Part shown: positions 37,152-45,327 of the stretch, one piece after another
Numbering within the stretch: position 1 is the stretch's first letter
Layout of the letters: each line of letters opens with the position of its first letter
DNA from: Nevskiales bacterium
Lineage (GTDB): Bacteria; Pseudomonadota; Gammaproteobacteria; Nevskiales; Nevskiaceae
DNA length: 64,000 bases
Direction: 5' to 3'
NCBI GenBank assembly: GCA_028698335.1
Contig: JAQVDP010000001.1
Coordinates: forward strand, 62,001-126,000
Made by a program: the position numbers and the translations under genes
Notes under the pieces: model-generated
Seen by the model: the letters and a program-made list of their open reading frames with translations, nothing else
Database searches by the model: none
Told to the model about the DNA's origin: nothing

Positions 37152-39641
37152 TCACATCCCCTGCTGCAGGACCAGCCGCGGCGGGGTGCGCAACACCCGC
37201 CGCAGCGACAGCCAGCCCAGTCCGGCGACCAGCGCGGCACCGCTGAGCGCGCCGATCAGCCACAGGCTCGGCCGCGGCCCGTAGGGGATCTCGAACACCT
37301 GCGCGGCCAGCACCCAGGCCACGGTCTGCGCCGCCACCGCCGCGACCAGTCCGGCCAGCGCGCCGAGGACCGCGTACTCGGCGACCAGCCCGCGCGCGAT
37401 CAGGGTCGAGCGCGCGCCCAGCGCGCGCAGCAGCGCGGTCTCGCGCACCCGTTCGGCGCGGGTGCCCTCGATCGCCGCCAGCAGCACCGTCAGTCCCGCC
37501 GCCAGGGTGAACAGGAAGATGAACTCCAGCGCGGCGACGATGCGGTCGACGATGCCGCGCACCTGATTCATCAGCGCCCCGATGTCCAGCGCGGTGACGT
37601 TGGGAAACTGCGCGACCAGATCCCGCAACAGCGCGCGCTGCGCCTGCGGCAGATAGAAGCTGGTCAGATACTGGCGCGGCACCGTGTCCGGCACCGCGCC
37701 GGGCGGCGCGAGCAGGAAGAAGTTGGGGCGGAAGCTGTCCCACTCGACCGTGCGGAAGTTGCTGACGGTGAAGCTGATGCGCTCGCCGGCGAAGTCCAGG
37801 GTCATGCGGTCGCCGAGCTTCAGGTTCAGGCGCTCGATCGCGTACTCGTCCGCCGACAGCAGCGGCTCGCCGCGCCCGGCCTCGCCCCACCACTGGCCCT
37901 CGACGATGCGGTTGTCCGGGTTCAGCGTGGCGGTCCACGACAGGTTGAAGTCGCGGTTGATCCAGCGCTGGGTCTCGGGGTCGTCGAAGGAATCGACCGT
38001 GACCGGCTCGTCGTTGAGCGCAACGAGGCGGCCGCGCGCCATCGGCCAGAACTGGATGTCCGGCTGACCGCGCTCGGCGAAGAAGGCGCGCAGCGGTTCG
38101 ACCTGCGCCTGCTGGATGTTGATCAGGAACTGGTTCGGCGTCTCCGGCGGCAGACGGTTCTGCCAGGTGCGCAGCAGGTCCTGGCGTACCACCGAGACCA
38201 GCAGCAGCGCCAGCAACGCCAGACCCAGCGCGGTGACCTGGACGATGGTTGCGCGCTTGCGCCGCGCGACGTTGCCGAGGCCGAAGCGCCAGCTCACGCC
38301 GACGCGGCTGCGCAGCGGCGCGAGCATGCGCACCAGCAGCGCGGCCAGCAACGCGAGGACCAGCAGGCTGGCGCCGGCCCCGACCAGCACGGTCCCGGCC
38401 AGCTTCGGATCGCCGGTCGCCAGCCACAGCAGTCCGGCGGCGCTGGCCACGGCCGCGAGCCAGACGCCGTGCGACAGCCCGCCGGCGACGGTGGCGCGCT
38501 GGAACACCCGCAACGGCGGTGTGCGCCGCGCGTCGAGCATCGGCGGCGCGGCGAAACCCAGCAGCATGAGGAACCCGAGCGCCGCGGCGCTCGCCAGCGG
38601 CCACAGCGGCGCCGCCGGCAGCTCGAGCTGCAGCAACGAACCGAGCAGGCCGGCCAGCGCCCCCTGCGCCAGATAGGCCACCGCGCCGCCGGCACCGCAG
38701 CCCGCCAGTGCCAGCACCGCGAGCTGCGCAACCATCGCCCGCGCCAGAAAGCCCTGGCGCGCGCCCAGACACTTGAGCAGCGCGATCTCGTCCTTGAGGC
38801 GATCGCCGTACTGGCGCGCCGACAGCGCCACCGCGGCGGCGGCGAGCAGCGTCGCCGCCAGGATCGCGACGTCGAGGAAACGTCCGGCGCGCTGCAGCGC
38901 GCTGCGGATCTCCGGCCGCGCGTCCTGCGGGCTGAACCGGCGCACGCCTTCCGGCAGCGGCATCGCCGCGAGCGCGGCGACGGCATCACGCGCCCCCGCG
39001 ACCAGCAGGCTGTACTGGGCACGGCTGCCGGGACCGAGCAGGCCGCTGGCCTGCGCATCGGCGCGGTTGATCAGCAGGCGCGGCGCCAGATCGGTGAAGC
39101 CGGTGCCGCGATCGGGCTCGTGGGTGATGACGGCGGCGATCTCGACCTCGATCGCGCCGAGGCGCACGCGCTGGCCGGGCTGCAGGCGCAGCGCCTGCCA
39201 CAGGCGGGTGTCGGCCCAGGCCTGCCCCGGCGCCGGCACCCCCGCCGCCCGCTGTTCCGGCGCGAACAGGTCCGGCGCCGTGCGCAGTTCGCCGCGCAGC
39301 GGATAGCCGTCGGCGACGGCCTTGACCGACGCCAGTTCGCTGGCGGCATCCGAGAACACGACGCTGGGAAACTGCACGACGTCGAGGCTGCGCACGCCGC
39401 TTGCATCGATCTGGCTGCGCAGCGCGTCCGGCAACGCCTGGCGCGCGCTGTAGAGCAGGTCACCGCCGAGCGTCTCGCCGGTCTGCTGCGCCAGCGCGGC
39501 GCGGACGCGCTCGGTGAACAGATCGACCGCGCCGACCGCTGCGACCGCGACCGCCAGCGCCAGCGTCAGCACCAGCAGTTCCCCGGAACGCCAGCCGCGG
39601 CGCAACCGCCGCAGCGCATACATCCCCGCGGACGCGCTCAT
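37152..39641 (-). CDS. ybbP: YbbP-like FtsX-domain ABC transporter permease
   Basis: An 829-residue inner-membrane protein. One N-terminal helix precedes a large periplasmic domain (about 45-250). Then come FtsX-type helix groups in two repeats (about 255-440 and 700-825: IFLFTLAAGLTVLLAAIEG, LGALAGLVAAVAAQTVAWVL). It overlaps the ATPase gene by 4 bp. The pair corresponds to E. coli YbbA/YbbP, encoded beside tesA; such systems are thought to handle hydrophobic compounds or lipids at the envelope. The exact substrate is not known. Confidence 0.88.
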   Translation of the reverse strand: MSASAGMYALRRLRRGWRSGELLVLTLALAVAVAAVGAVDLFTERVRAALAQQTGETLGGDLLYSARQALPDALRSQIDASGVRSLDVVQFPSVVFSDAASELASVKAVADGYPLRGELRTAPDLFAPEQRAAGVPAPGQAWADTRLWQALRLQPGQRVRLGAIEVEIAAVITHEPDRGTGFTDLAPRLLINRADAQASGLLGPGSRAQYSLLVAGARDAVAALAAMPLPEGVRRFSPQDARPEIRSALQRAGRFLDVAILAATLLAAAAVALSARQYGDRLKDEIALLKCLGARQGFLARAMVAQLAVLALAGCGAGGAVAYLAQGALAGLLGSLLQLELPAAPLWPLASAAALGFLMLLGFAAPPMLDARRTPPLRVFQRATVAGGLSHGVWLAAVASAAGLLWLATGDPKLAGTVLVGAGASLLVLALLAALLVRMLAPLRSRVGVSWRFGLGNVARRKRATIVQVTALGLALLALLLVSVVRQDLLRTWQNRLPPETPNQFLINIQQAQVEPLRAFFAERGQPDIQFWPMARGRLVALNDEPVTVDSFDDPETQRWINRDFNLSWTATLNPDNRIVEGQWWGEAGRGEPLLSADEYAIERLNLKLGDRMTLDFAGERISFTVSNFRTVEWDSFRPNFFLLAPPGAVPDTVPRQYLTSFYLPQAQRALLRDLVAQFPNVTALDIGALMNQVRGIVDRIVAALEFIFLFTLAAGLTVLLAAIEGTRAERVRETALLRALGARSTLIARGLVAEYAVLGALAGLVAAVAAQTVAWVLAAQVFEIPYGPRPSLWLIGALSGAALVAGLGWLSLRRVLRTPPRLVLQQGM

Positions 39642-40306
39642 TCGAGGCGACCCTCGCGCAGGGTCACGGTGCGCCCGCAGCGCCGGGCCAGCCCGGCGTC
39701 GTGCGTCACCAGCACCAGGGTCGTGCCCTCGGCCGCGTTCATCTCGAACAGCAGCTCGATGATGCGTGCGCCGGTGGCGGTGTCGAGATTGCCGGTGGGT
39801 TCGTCGGCGAACAGGATGCGCGGCTGCCCGCAGTAGGCGCGCGCAATCGCCACGCGCTGCTGCTCGCCGCCGGACAACTGGTGCGGGTAGTGCGAGACGC
39901 GGGCGGCGAGGCCGACACGCTCCAGCGCGTCGAGCGCACGGGCACGGGCGTCGGCGAGGCCGGCGAGTTCGGCCGGCAGCATCACGTTCTCCAGCGCGGT
40001 GAAGCCCGCCAGCAGCTGGAACGACTGGAACACGAAGCCGACGCGGCCGGCGCGCAGCGACGCGCGCGCGTCCTCGTTCAGCGGCGACAGGCTCTGGCCG
40101 TCGAGCACGATCTCGCCGCGGCTCGGCAGATCCAGTCCGGCGAGCAGCGACAGCAGCGTGGTCTTGCCCGATCCGCTGGCACCGACGATCGCGACCGACT
40201 CGCCGGCGGCCACGTCGAGGTCCACGCCCGACAGGATCGTCAGCGACGCGCCCCCGCTGCTAACCTCCTTGCACACGTCACGCGCGACGACTGCACTTCG
40301 ACTCAT
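39638..40306 (-). CDS. ybbA: YbbA-like ABC transporter ATPase
   Basis: A 222-residue ATP-binding subunit of the LolD/MacB-type family. Walker A is GASGSGKTT, the signature is LSGGEQQRVAIARAY, Walker B is ILFADEPTGNLD and the switch His is in LVTHDAGLA. The start ATG at 40306 follows AGGA at good spacing. It partners with the permease gene immediately downstream. Its start codon shares two bases with the start codon of the divergent tesA-like gene. Confidence 0.93.
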   Translation of the reverse strand: MSRSAVVARDVCKEVSSGGASLTILSGVDLDVAAGESVAIVGASGSGKTTLLSLLAGLDLPSRGEIVLDGQSLSPLNEDARASLRAGRVGFVFQSFQLLAGFTALENVMLPAELAGLADARARALDALERVGLAARVSHYPHQLSGGEQQRVAIARAYCGQPRILFADEPTGNLDTATGARIIELLFEMNAAEGTTLVLVTHDAGLARRCGRTVTLREGRLE

Positions 40307-40958
40307 GTTCCGATCCTGTTTGCGTTCCATTCTGTTGTTGGGCGCCCTGGTGCTGGCCACACCCTGGCATCCTGCGTACGCCGACGATCCGGCGGCGGCC
40401 GAGTCGGCACCGGTGATGCTGGTGCTCGGCGACAGTCTCAGTGCCGCCTACGGCATCGGTCTGGACCAGGGCTGGGTTGCGCTGCTGCAGGCGCGCCTGA
40501 GCGACCGAGGCTATCCGCAGCGCATCGTCAACGCCAGTGTCAGCGGCGAAACCAGTGCCGGCGGCCTGACCCGGCTGCCGGCGCTGCTGCAGCGGCATCG
40601 GCCGTCGATCGTGCTGATCGAACTGGGCGCCAACGACGGCCTGCGCGGTCTGCCGCTCGAACGCCTGCGCGCCAACCTGCGGCAGATGTGCATCCTGATC
40701 CGGGACGCCGGTGCGCGGGCCGTCCTGTTCGAGATGCGCATCCCCATCAATTACGGGCCGGAGTACGCGGATGGATTCCGCGCCAGCTTCGGTGCCGTCG
40801 CCAGCGAGCTGGACATCCCGCTGGTGCCGTTCTTCATGGGCGCGATCGCCACCGATCCGTCCGCGTTCCAGGACGACGGCATCCACCCGAACGCGGCGGC
40901 GCAGCCCCGGCTGCTCGAAGCGGTGTGGCCCAGCGTCGAGGCCGCGCTGACCCCGTAG
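40305..40958 (+). CDS. tesA: TesA-type lysophospholipase/thioesterase (GDSL/SGNH hydrolase)
   Basis: A 217-residue exported SGNH hydrolase. The signal peptide (about MFRSCLRSILLLGALVLA to HPAYA) precedes block I LGDSLSAAYGI (nucleophile Ser), block III GANDGLRGL and block V DGIHPN (catalytic Asp/His). E. coli TesA acts as a periplasmic thioesterase, arylesterase and lysophospholipase. The ATG at 40305 is the only usable start before the mature sequence. It overlaps head-to-head with the ybbA start codon within CATG, so the leader of each gene lies inside the other. Confidence 0.92.
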   Translation: MFRSCLRSILLLGALVLATPWHPAYADDPAAAESAPVMLVLGDSLSAAYGIGLDQGWVALLQARLSDRGYPQRIVNASVSGETSAGGLTRLPALLQRHRPSIVLIELGANDGLRGLPLERLRANLRQMCILIRDAGARAVLFEMRIPINYGPEYADGFRASFGAVASELDIPLVPFFMGAIATDPSAFQDDGIHPNAAAQPRLLEAVWPSVEAALTP

Positions 40959-41051
40959 GCCTCCGCGTCATCCGGCGCATCCCGATCCGGGCTTGCGCCG
41001 TATCCCTCAGCAGGACCGCGGTTCAGAGCCGCATTCGATTGCTGAGGGAAC

Positions 41052-42347
41052 ATGAAGATTGCCGTCATCGGCTCGGGCATTTCCGGGCTGTCCGCCGCGT
41101 ACTGCCTGGCGCAGCGCCATGAGGTCGTGCTGTTCGAGCAGGGCAGCCGTCCGGGCGGCCACACCAACACCGTCGAGGTCGACAGTCCCCACGGGCGGCT
41201 GTCGATCGACACCGGCTTCATCGTCTGCAATCCGGTCAACTACCCGAATTTCTATCCGCTGCTCGACGAACTCGGCGTCCGCCGCCAGGACACCGACATG
41301 TCGCTGGGCGTCTCGGTCGAGGGCGGACGGGTCGAATGGGCCGGTGACGAAAACCTGCTGAAGGTCTTCGCGCAACCGAGTCTGGTGTTCTCGCCGACGC
41401 ACCTGCGCATGCTGATGGCGGTGCTGCGCTTCAACAAGCAGGTCAAACAGCTGCTCGCCGAGGACCGCCTGCCGGACATCACGCTCGGCGAGTTCCTCGA
41501 ACGCAACGGCTATCCGATGGCGCTGCGCCTGCGCTACGTCGCGGCGATGGCGGGACCGATCTGGAGCACCTCGACCCGGGGCGTGATGGCGTTTCCGTTC
41601 CCCGCGTTCGCGCGCTTCTTCGAATCCCACGGCCTGCTCAACGTCCACGAACGGCCGCAATGGCAGACCGTGGTCGGCGGCTCGCGCAGCTACGTCGACG
41701 CACTGCTGAAGCGCTACGCGGGCACGCTGCGCCTGAGCACACCGGTGACCCGGATCCGCTATGCCGACGATGGCGCGATCGAGCTGAGCTTCGCCGGCGC
41801 CGACCGCCTCGACGTCCAGCAGGAACGCTTCGACCGCGTGGTCTGCGCGACGCACAGCGACCAGGCGCTGGCCCTGCTGGACGACCCGAGCCGCACGGAG
41901 ATCGACGTGCTGGGCAACGTCCCCTACGCCGACAACGAGGCCTACCTGCACACCGATCCGGCGCTGATGCCGAAGCGGCGCCGCGCGTGGTCGAGCTGGA
42001 ACGCGATCCTGCCGGAGGACCGGCTCAGCGACACCCCGATCGGCGTCAGCTACTGGATGAACCAGTTGCAGAACCTCGACGTGCCGGTGGACTACATCGT
42101 GTCGCTGAATCCGCCGACGCCCCCGCGCGAGGACAGCATCGTCTACCGCACCCGCTACCAGCATCCGCAATACCTGCCGAAGACCATCCGCGCCCAGGAA
42201 CGGCTGGCCGACATCCAGGGCCGACGCGGCATCCACTGGGCCGGGGCGTGGACCGGCTACGGCTTCCACGAGGACGGCCTGAAATCCGGACTGCGCTGTG
42301 TCCGCGCGATCGATCCGCAGGCGCTGCCGCAATGGAGCCGCCTGTGA
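41052..42347 (+). CDS. FAD-dependent amine-oxidase-like protein of a fatty-acid modification cluster
   Basis: A 431-residue flavoprotein. The FAD-binding loop is IAVIGSGISGLSAAYCL at residues 3-19, then FEQGSRPGGHTNTV. The C-terminal WAGAWTGYGFHEDGLKSG is the second FAD contact. The group (COG2907-like) is typically encoded with a DUF1365 gene and a Cfa-like methyltransferase, as here. It probably oxidises or desaturates an acyl chain. The stop overlaps the start of the DUF1365 gene. Confidence 0.88.
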   Translation: MKIAVIGSGISGLSAAYCLAQRHEVVLFEQGSRPGGHTNTVEVDSPHGRLSIDTGFIVCNPVNYPNFYPLLDELGVRRQDTDMSLGVSVEGGRVEWAGDENLLKVFAQPSLVFSPTHLRMLMAVLRFNKQVKQLLAEDRLPDITLGEFLERNGYPMALRLRYVAAMAGPIWSTSTRGVMAFPFPAFARFFESHGLLNVHERPQWQTVVGGSRSYVDALLKRYAGTLRLSTPVTRIRYADDGAIELSFAGADRLDVQQERFDRVVCATHSDQALALLDDPSRTEIDVLGNVPYADNEAYLHTDPALMPKRRRAWSSWNAILPEDRLSDTPIGVSYWMNQLQNLDVPVDYIVSLNPPTPPREDSIVYRTRYQHPQYLPKTIRAQERLADIQGRRGIHWAGAWTGYGFHEDGLKSGLRCVRAIDPQALPQWSRL

Positions 42348-43126
42348 GCGACGACGCCGCCAGCCTGTATCGCGCCAAGGTCATGCACCGGCGCCTCGGC
42401 GCACCGCGGTACCGCTTCGTCTACCGGGTGTTCTATCTGTTCGTCGATGTCGACCGCATCGAGGGGCTCGACCGCCGCCTGCGCCTGTTCTCGGTGGACC
42501 GCTTCAATCTGCTGTCGCTGCGGACCCGCGACTACGGCGACGGCCGCGGGTTGCGGGCCTGGGCCGAGGCGCTGCTGCGGGACAACGGGGTCGACGCCTG
42601 CCCGGACCGGATCCGGTTGCTCACGCTCCCACGGGTGCTGGGTTTCGCGTTCAACCCGATCAACCTCTGGTACTGCGAACGCGCGGACGGCGCGGCGCTG
42701 GCGGTGATCGCCGAGGTCAACAACACCTTCGGCGAGAAACACTGCTACCTGCTGCGGCCGAATCCCGCCGCAGGCTCATCCGATGACGGCTCCACGCCGT
42801 ATCTGCAGGCAGTGGACAAGCCGAAGATCTTTCACGTGTCGCCGTTCCTGCCACGCCGGGGGCATTACCGCTTCGACCTGACCCGGCCCGCTGCCGGCCT
42901 GCGCGTGCTGATCCGCGAGTTCCGCGACGGCGCGCCGGTGATGAACGCAAGCCTGCTCGGCCGGCGCCAGGCGCTGACCGACGGCGCGATCCTCGGCCAG
43001 GTCGCGCGGATGCCGTGGATGACCCTGAAGGTCGTGGCCGGCATCCACTGGCAGGCCCTGAAGCTGTGGCTGCGCGGCGCGCGCTTCCATCGCAAGCCGG
43101 CACCGCTGCGGCCACGCGTGAGCTGA
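42344..43126 (+). CDS. DUF1365 family protein
   Basis: A 260-residue protein with the DUF1365 signatures RLGAPRYRFVYRVFYLFVDVD, GFAFNPINLWYC, AVIAEVNNTFGEKHCYLL and KIFHVSPFLPRRGHYRFDL. The GTG at 42344 has GGAG six bases upstream, so it is favoured over an in-frame ATG 12 bases earlier. The function is unknown. Its constant linkage with the flavin oxidase and the Cfa-like enzyme suggests a shared lipid-modification step. Confidence 0.88.
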   Translation: MSDDAASLYRAKVMHRRLGAPRYRFVYRVFYLFVDVDRIEGLDRRLRLFSVDRFNLLSLRTRDYGDGRGLRAWAEALLRDNGVDACPDRIRLLTLPRVLGFAFNPINLWYCERADGAALAVIAEVNNTFGEKHCYLLRPNPAAGSSDDGSTPYLQAVDKPKIFHVSPFLPRRGHYRFDLTRPAAGLRVLIREFRDGAPVMNASLLGRRQALTDGAILGQVARMPWMTLKVVAGIHWQALKLWLRGARFHRKPAPLRPRVS

Positions 43127-43172
43127 ACACATCGACAACCGCCCGAACCGGGCAGACGAAGGAGAGGACACC

Positions 43173-44471
43173 ATGAGGGAACGCGAGCTGGCCAATTCCG
43201 ACGGCGTCGACCGGATCCTGTCGCGGGACGGCTTTTCGCCCGAGCTGCCGGCGGTGCTGGCGCCGAGCGGCCGGATCCCGCTGAGCCTGCGCGGGCTGCT
43301 GTACATGCTCGGCGGCCTGCGGGTCGGCAGCCTCGACGTGATCCTGCCGGGCGGGCATTCGCGCCAGTTCCGCGGCAGCGAGCCGGGTCCGCACGGCGTG
43401 CTCGAGGTCCGCAGCAAGCGGCTGGCCGGTCATGTGCTGCGCGGGGGCGAAGTCGGGTTCGGCGAGGCCTACATGGCCGGCTGCTGGGACTCGCCGGACC
43501 TGACCCGACTGCTGATGGTGCTGTATCTCAACGAACCGCACCTGCGCGGCCCCTACGAGAAGAACATCCTCGGCCGCTTCATCGGCTGGCTCGGCCACCA
43601 GCGCCGCGCCAACACCCGCAGCGGCTCGCGCGAGAACATCGAGTACCACTACGACCTCGGCAACGCCTTCTACAAGCTCTGGCTCGACGACAGCATGGCG
43701 TACTCGTCGGCGATGTTCGACCGCCGCGCCGGCGCCCCGATGCCGTCCGAGCAGTCGCTGCACGCGGCGCAGCTGGAGAAGTTCCGCCTGATGCTCGAAC
43801 GCCTCGACCTGCGCGCGGAACACCACCTGCTCGAGATCGGTTCCGGCTGGGGCGGCTTCGCGATCTACGCCGCGCAGCAGACCGGATGCCGCGTCACCAG
43901 CGTGACGCTGTCGAGCGAACAGCTGGCCGAGGCGCGGCACCGCGCCGCCGCGGCCGGCGTCGCCGACCGCGTGCAGTTCGAACTGCGCGACTACCGCGAC
44001 ATCGATCAGCGCTATGACCGTGTCGTCTCGATCGAGATGTACGAAGCGGTCGGCGAACGCTTCTGGCCCGGCTATTTCGAAACGATCCACCGGACCCTGA
44101 AGCCGGGCGGGCGCGCCGCGATCCAGGGCATCACGATCAACCCCGCGATCTTCGAGACCTACCGCGGCAAGCGCGACTTCATCCAGAAGTACATCTTCCC
44201 CGGCGGCATGCTGTGTCCGCCCGGACGCTTCCAGGATCTGGCCTACGCCGCCGGCCTGCAGCCGGAGCAGCCGAGCTTCTACGGCAGCGACTACGCCGAC
44301 ACGCTGGCGCATTGGCATCGCGGCGTGCTGGCGCAGCGCGACGCCATCGTCGACCAGTTCGATCACCGCTTCCTGCGCATGTGGCGCTACTACCTCGCGT
44401 ACTGCGAGTGCGGATTCCGCACCGGCAGCATCGATCTGATGCACATCACCCTGCAGCGCCCGGCGCGCTGA
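43173..44471 (+). CDS. cfa: Cyclopropane-fatty-acyl-phospholipid synthase-like SAM methyltransferase
   Basis: A 432-residue member of the Cfa family. The SAM-binding motif LLEIGSGWGGFAIYAA is near residue 220. ENIEYHYDLGNAFYKLWLD, VVSIEMYEAVGERFW and FIQKYIFPGG follow in the Cfa order. The ATG at 43173 follows AAGGAGAGG. Classical Cfa adds a methylene to unsaturated phospholipid acyl chains. In this cluster context (flavin oxidase plus DUF1365) related enzymes can make other methylated fatty acids, so the product is not certain. Confidence 0.93.
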   Translation: MRERELANSDGVDRILSRDGFSPELPAVLAPSGRIPLSLRGLLYMLGGLRVGSLDVILPGGHSRQFRGSEPGPHGVLEVRSKRLAGHVLRGGEVGFGEAYMAGCWDSPDLTRLLMVLYLNEPHLRGPYEKNILGRFIGWLGHQRRANTRSGSRENIEYHYDLGNAFYKLWLDDSMAYSSAMFDRRAGAPMPSEQSLHAAQLEKFRLMLERLDLRAEHHLLEIGSGWGGFAIYAAQQTGCRVTSVTLSSEQLAEARHRAAAAGVADRVQFELRDYRDIDQRYDRVVSIEMYEAVGERFWPGYFETIHRTLKPGGRAAIQGITINPAIFETYRGKRDFIQKYIFPGGMLCPPGRFQDLAYAAGLQPEQPSFYGSDYADTLAHWHRGVLAQRDAIVDQFDHRFLRMWRYYLAYCECGFRTGSIDLMHITLQRPAR

Positions 44472-44491
44472 GCGACGTCCGGGAACCGGCC

Positions 44492-44824
44492 GTGACCGTG
44501 GCGCTGAAAGCCGTTTTCGTCGTCTTCCTGCTGACCATCGTCGGCGTCACCGGCTGGGCCGGTTCGCAGGTCGCGCTATGGGACACGCCGCGCGAGCTGG
44601 TGCTGCATCCGTGGTTCATCGCCACGCTGACCGACACCTACCTGGCCTTCCTGTGCTTCTGGCTGTGGATTGCGTACAAGGAGCGCTCGTTCGTCGCCCG
44701 GGCGCCCTGGTTCGTCCTGATCATGGCCACCGGCAACATCGCCATGGCACTCTATGCGCTGATCCAGCTCCGCAAACTGCCGCCGGACGCGCGCATCGAG
44801 GACTTTCTGCTCCGCCGCACATGA
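44492..44824 (+). CDS. DUF1475 small membrane protein
   Basis: A 110-residue protein with three hydrophobic helices (VALKAVFVVFLLTIVGVTG, TYLAFLCFWLWIAY, WFVLIMATGNIAMALYALI). The LHPWFIATLTDTYLAF and YKERS patterns fit DUF1475. The start is GTG at 44492. It ends overlapping the next gene (ATGA). It belongs to the same cluster as the Cfa-like enzyme; its function is unknown. Confidence 0.8.
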   Translation: MTVALKAVFVVFLLTIVGVTGWAGSQVALWDTPRELVLHPWFIATLTDTYLAFLCFWLWIAYKERSFVARAPWFVLIMATGNIAMALYALIQLRKLPPDARIEDFLLRRT

Positions 44825-45318
44825 ACACGACCGCTCCCGCCCAGCCCGAGGGGTTCTGGCACCGCTACCTGCTGGGTCCGATCATGGCCCAGCTCAGCCA
44901 GGGCATCACCCCGCAGAAGATCGCGCTGACCCTGGCGCTCGGGGCGGTGATCAGCGTGTTCCCGGTGTTCGGTGCGACCACGCTGCTGTGCGGCGTCGTC
45001 GGCGTCTGGCTGCGTCTCAACCAGCCGCTGATCCAGGCTCTGAATTATCTGCTGACCCCGGTGCACGTGGCACTGCTGCTGCCGTTCTATCGCGCCGGTG
45101 AAGCCCTGTTCGGGCAGCCGCCGGTTCCGATCTTCTCGGTCGGCGACCTGATCGCGCGCTTCGAGGCCAGTCCGCTGCAGTTCGTGCTCGACTACGGCAT
45201 GGTCGGCGTCTACGGCGTCACGGTCTGGGCACTGGTGGCGCCGGTCGCCGCGATCCTGCTGTACCTGCTGCTGCACCCTGTGCTGCAGCGCCTGCCGGCC
45301 CGCGCGACCGCGGACTGA
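44821..45318 (+). CDS. DUF2062 membrane protein
   Basis: A 165-residue protein with three hydrophobic segments. It has the DUF2062 pattern: FWHRYLLGPIMAQLSQGITP, ALTLALGAVISVFPVFGATTLL, then RLNQPLIQALNYLLTPVHVALL. It overlaps the DUF1475 gene by 4 bp. The family is found in the inner membrane and its role is unknown. The last gene of the cluster converges on the phospholipase gene. Confidence 0.85.
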   Translation: MNTTAPAQPEGFWHRYLLGPIMAQLSQGITPQKIALTLALGAVISVFPVFGATTLLCGVVGVWLRLNQPLIQALNYLLTPVHVALLLPFYRAGEALFGQPPVPIFSVGDLIARFEASPLQFVLDYGMVGVYGVTVWALVAPVAAILLYLLLHPVLQRLPARATAD

Positions 45319-45327
45319 TTCCGCGCG

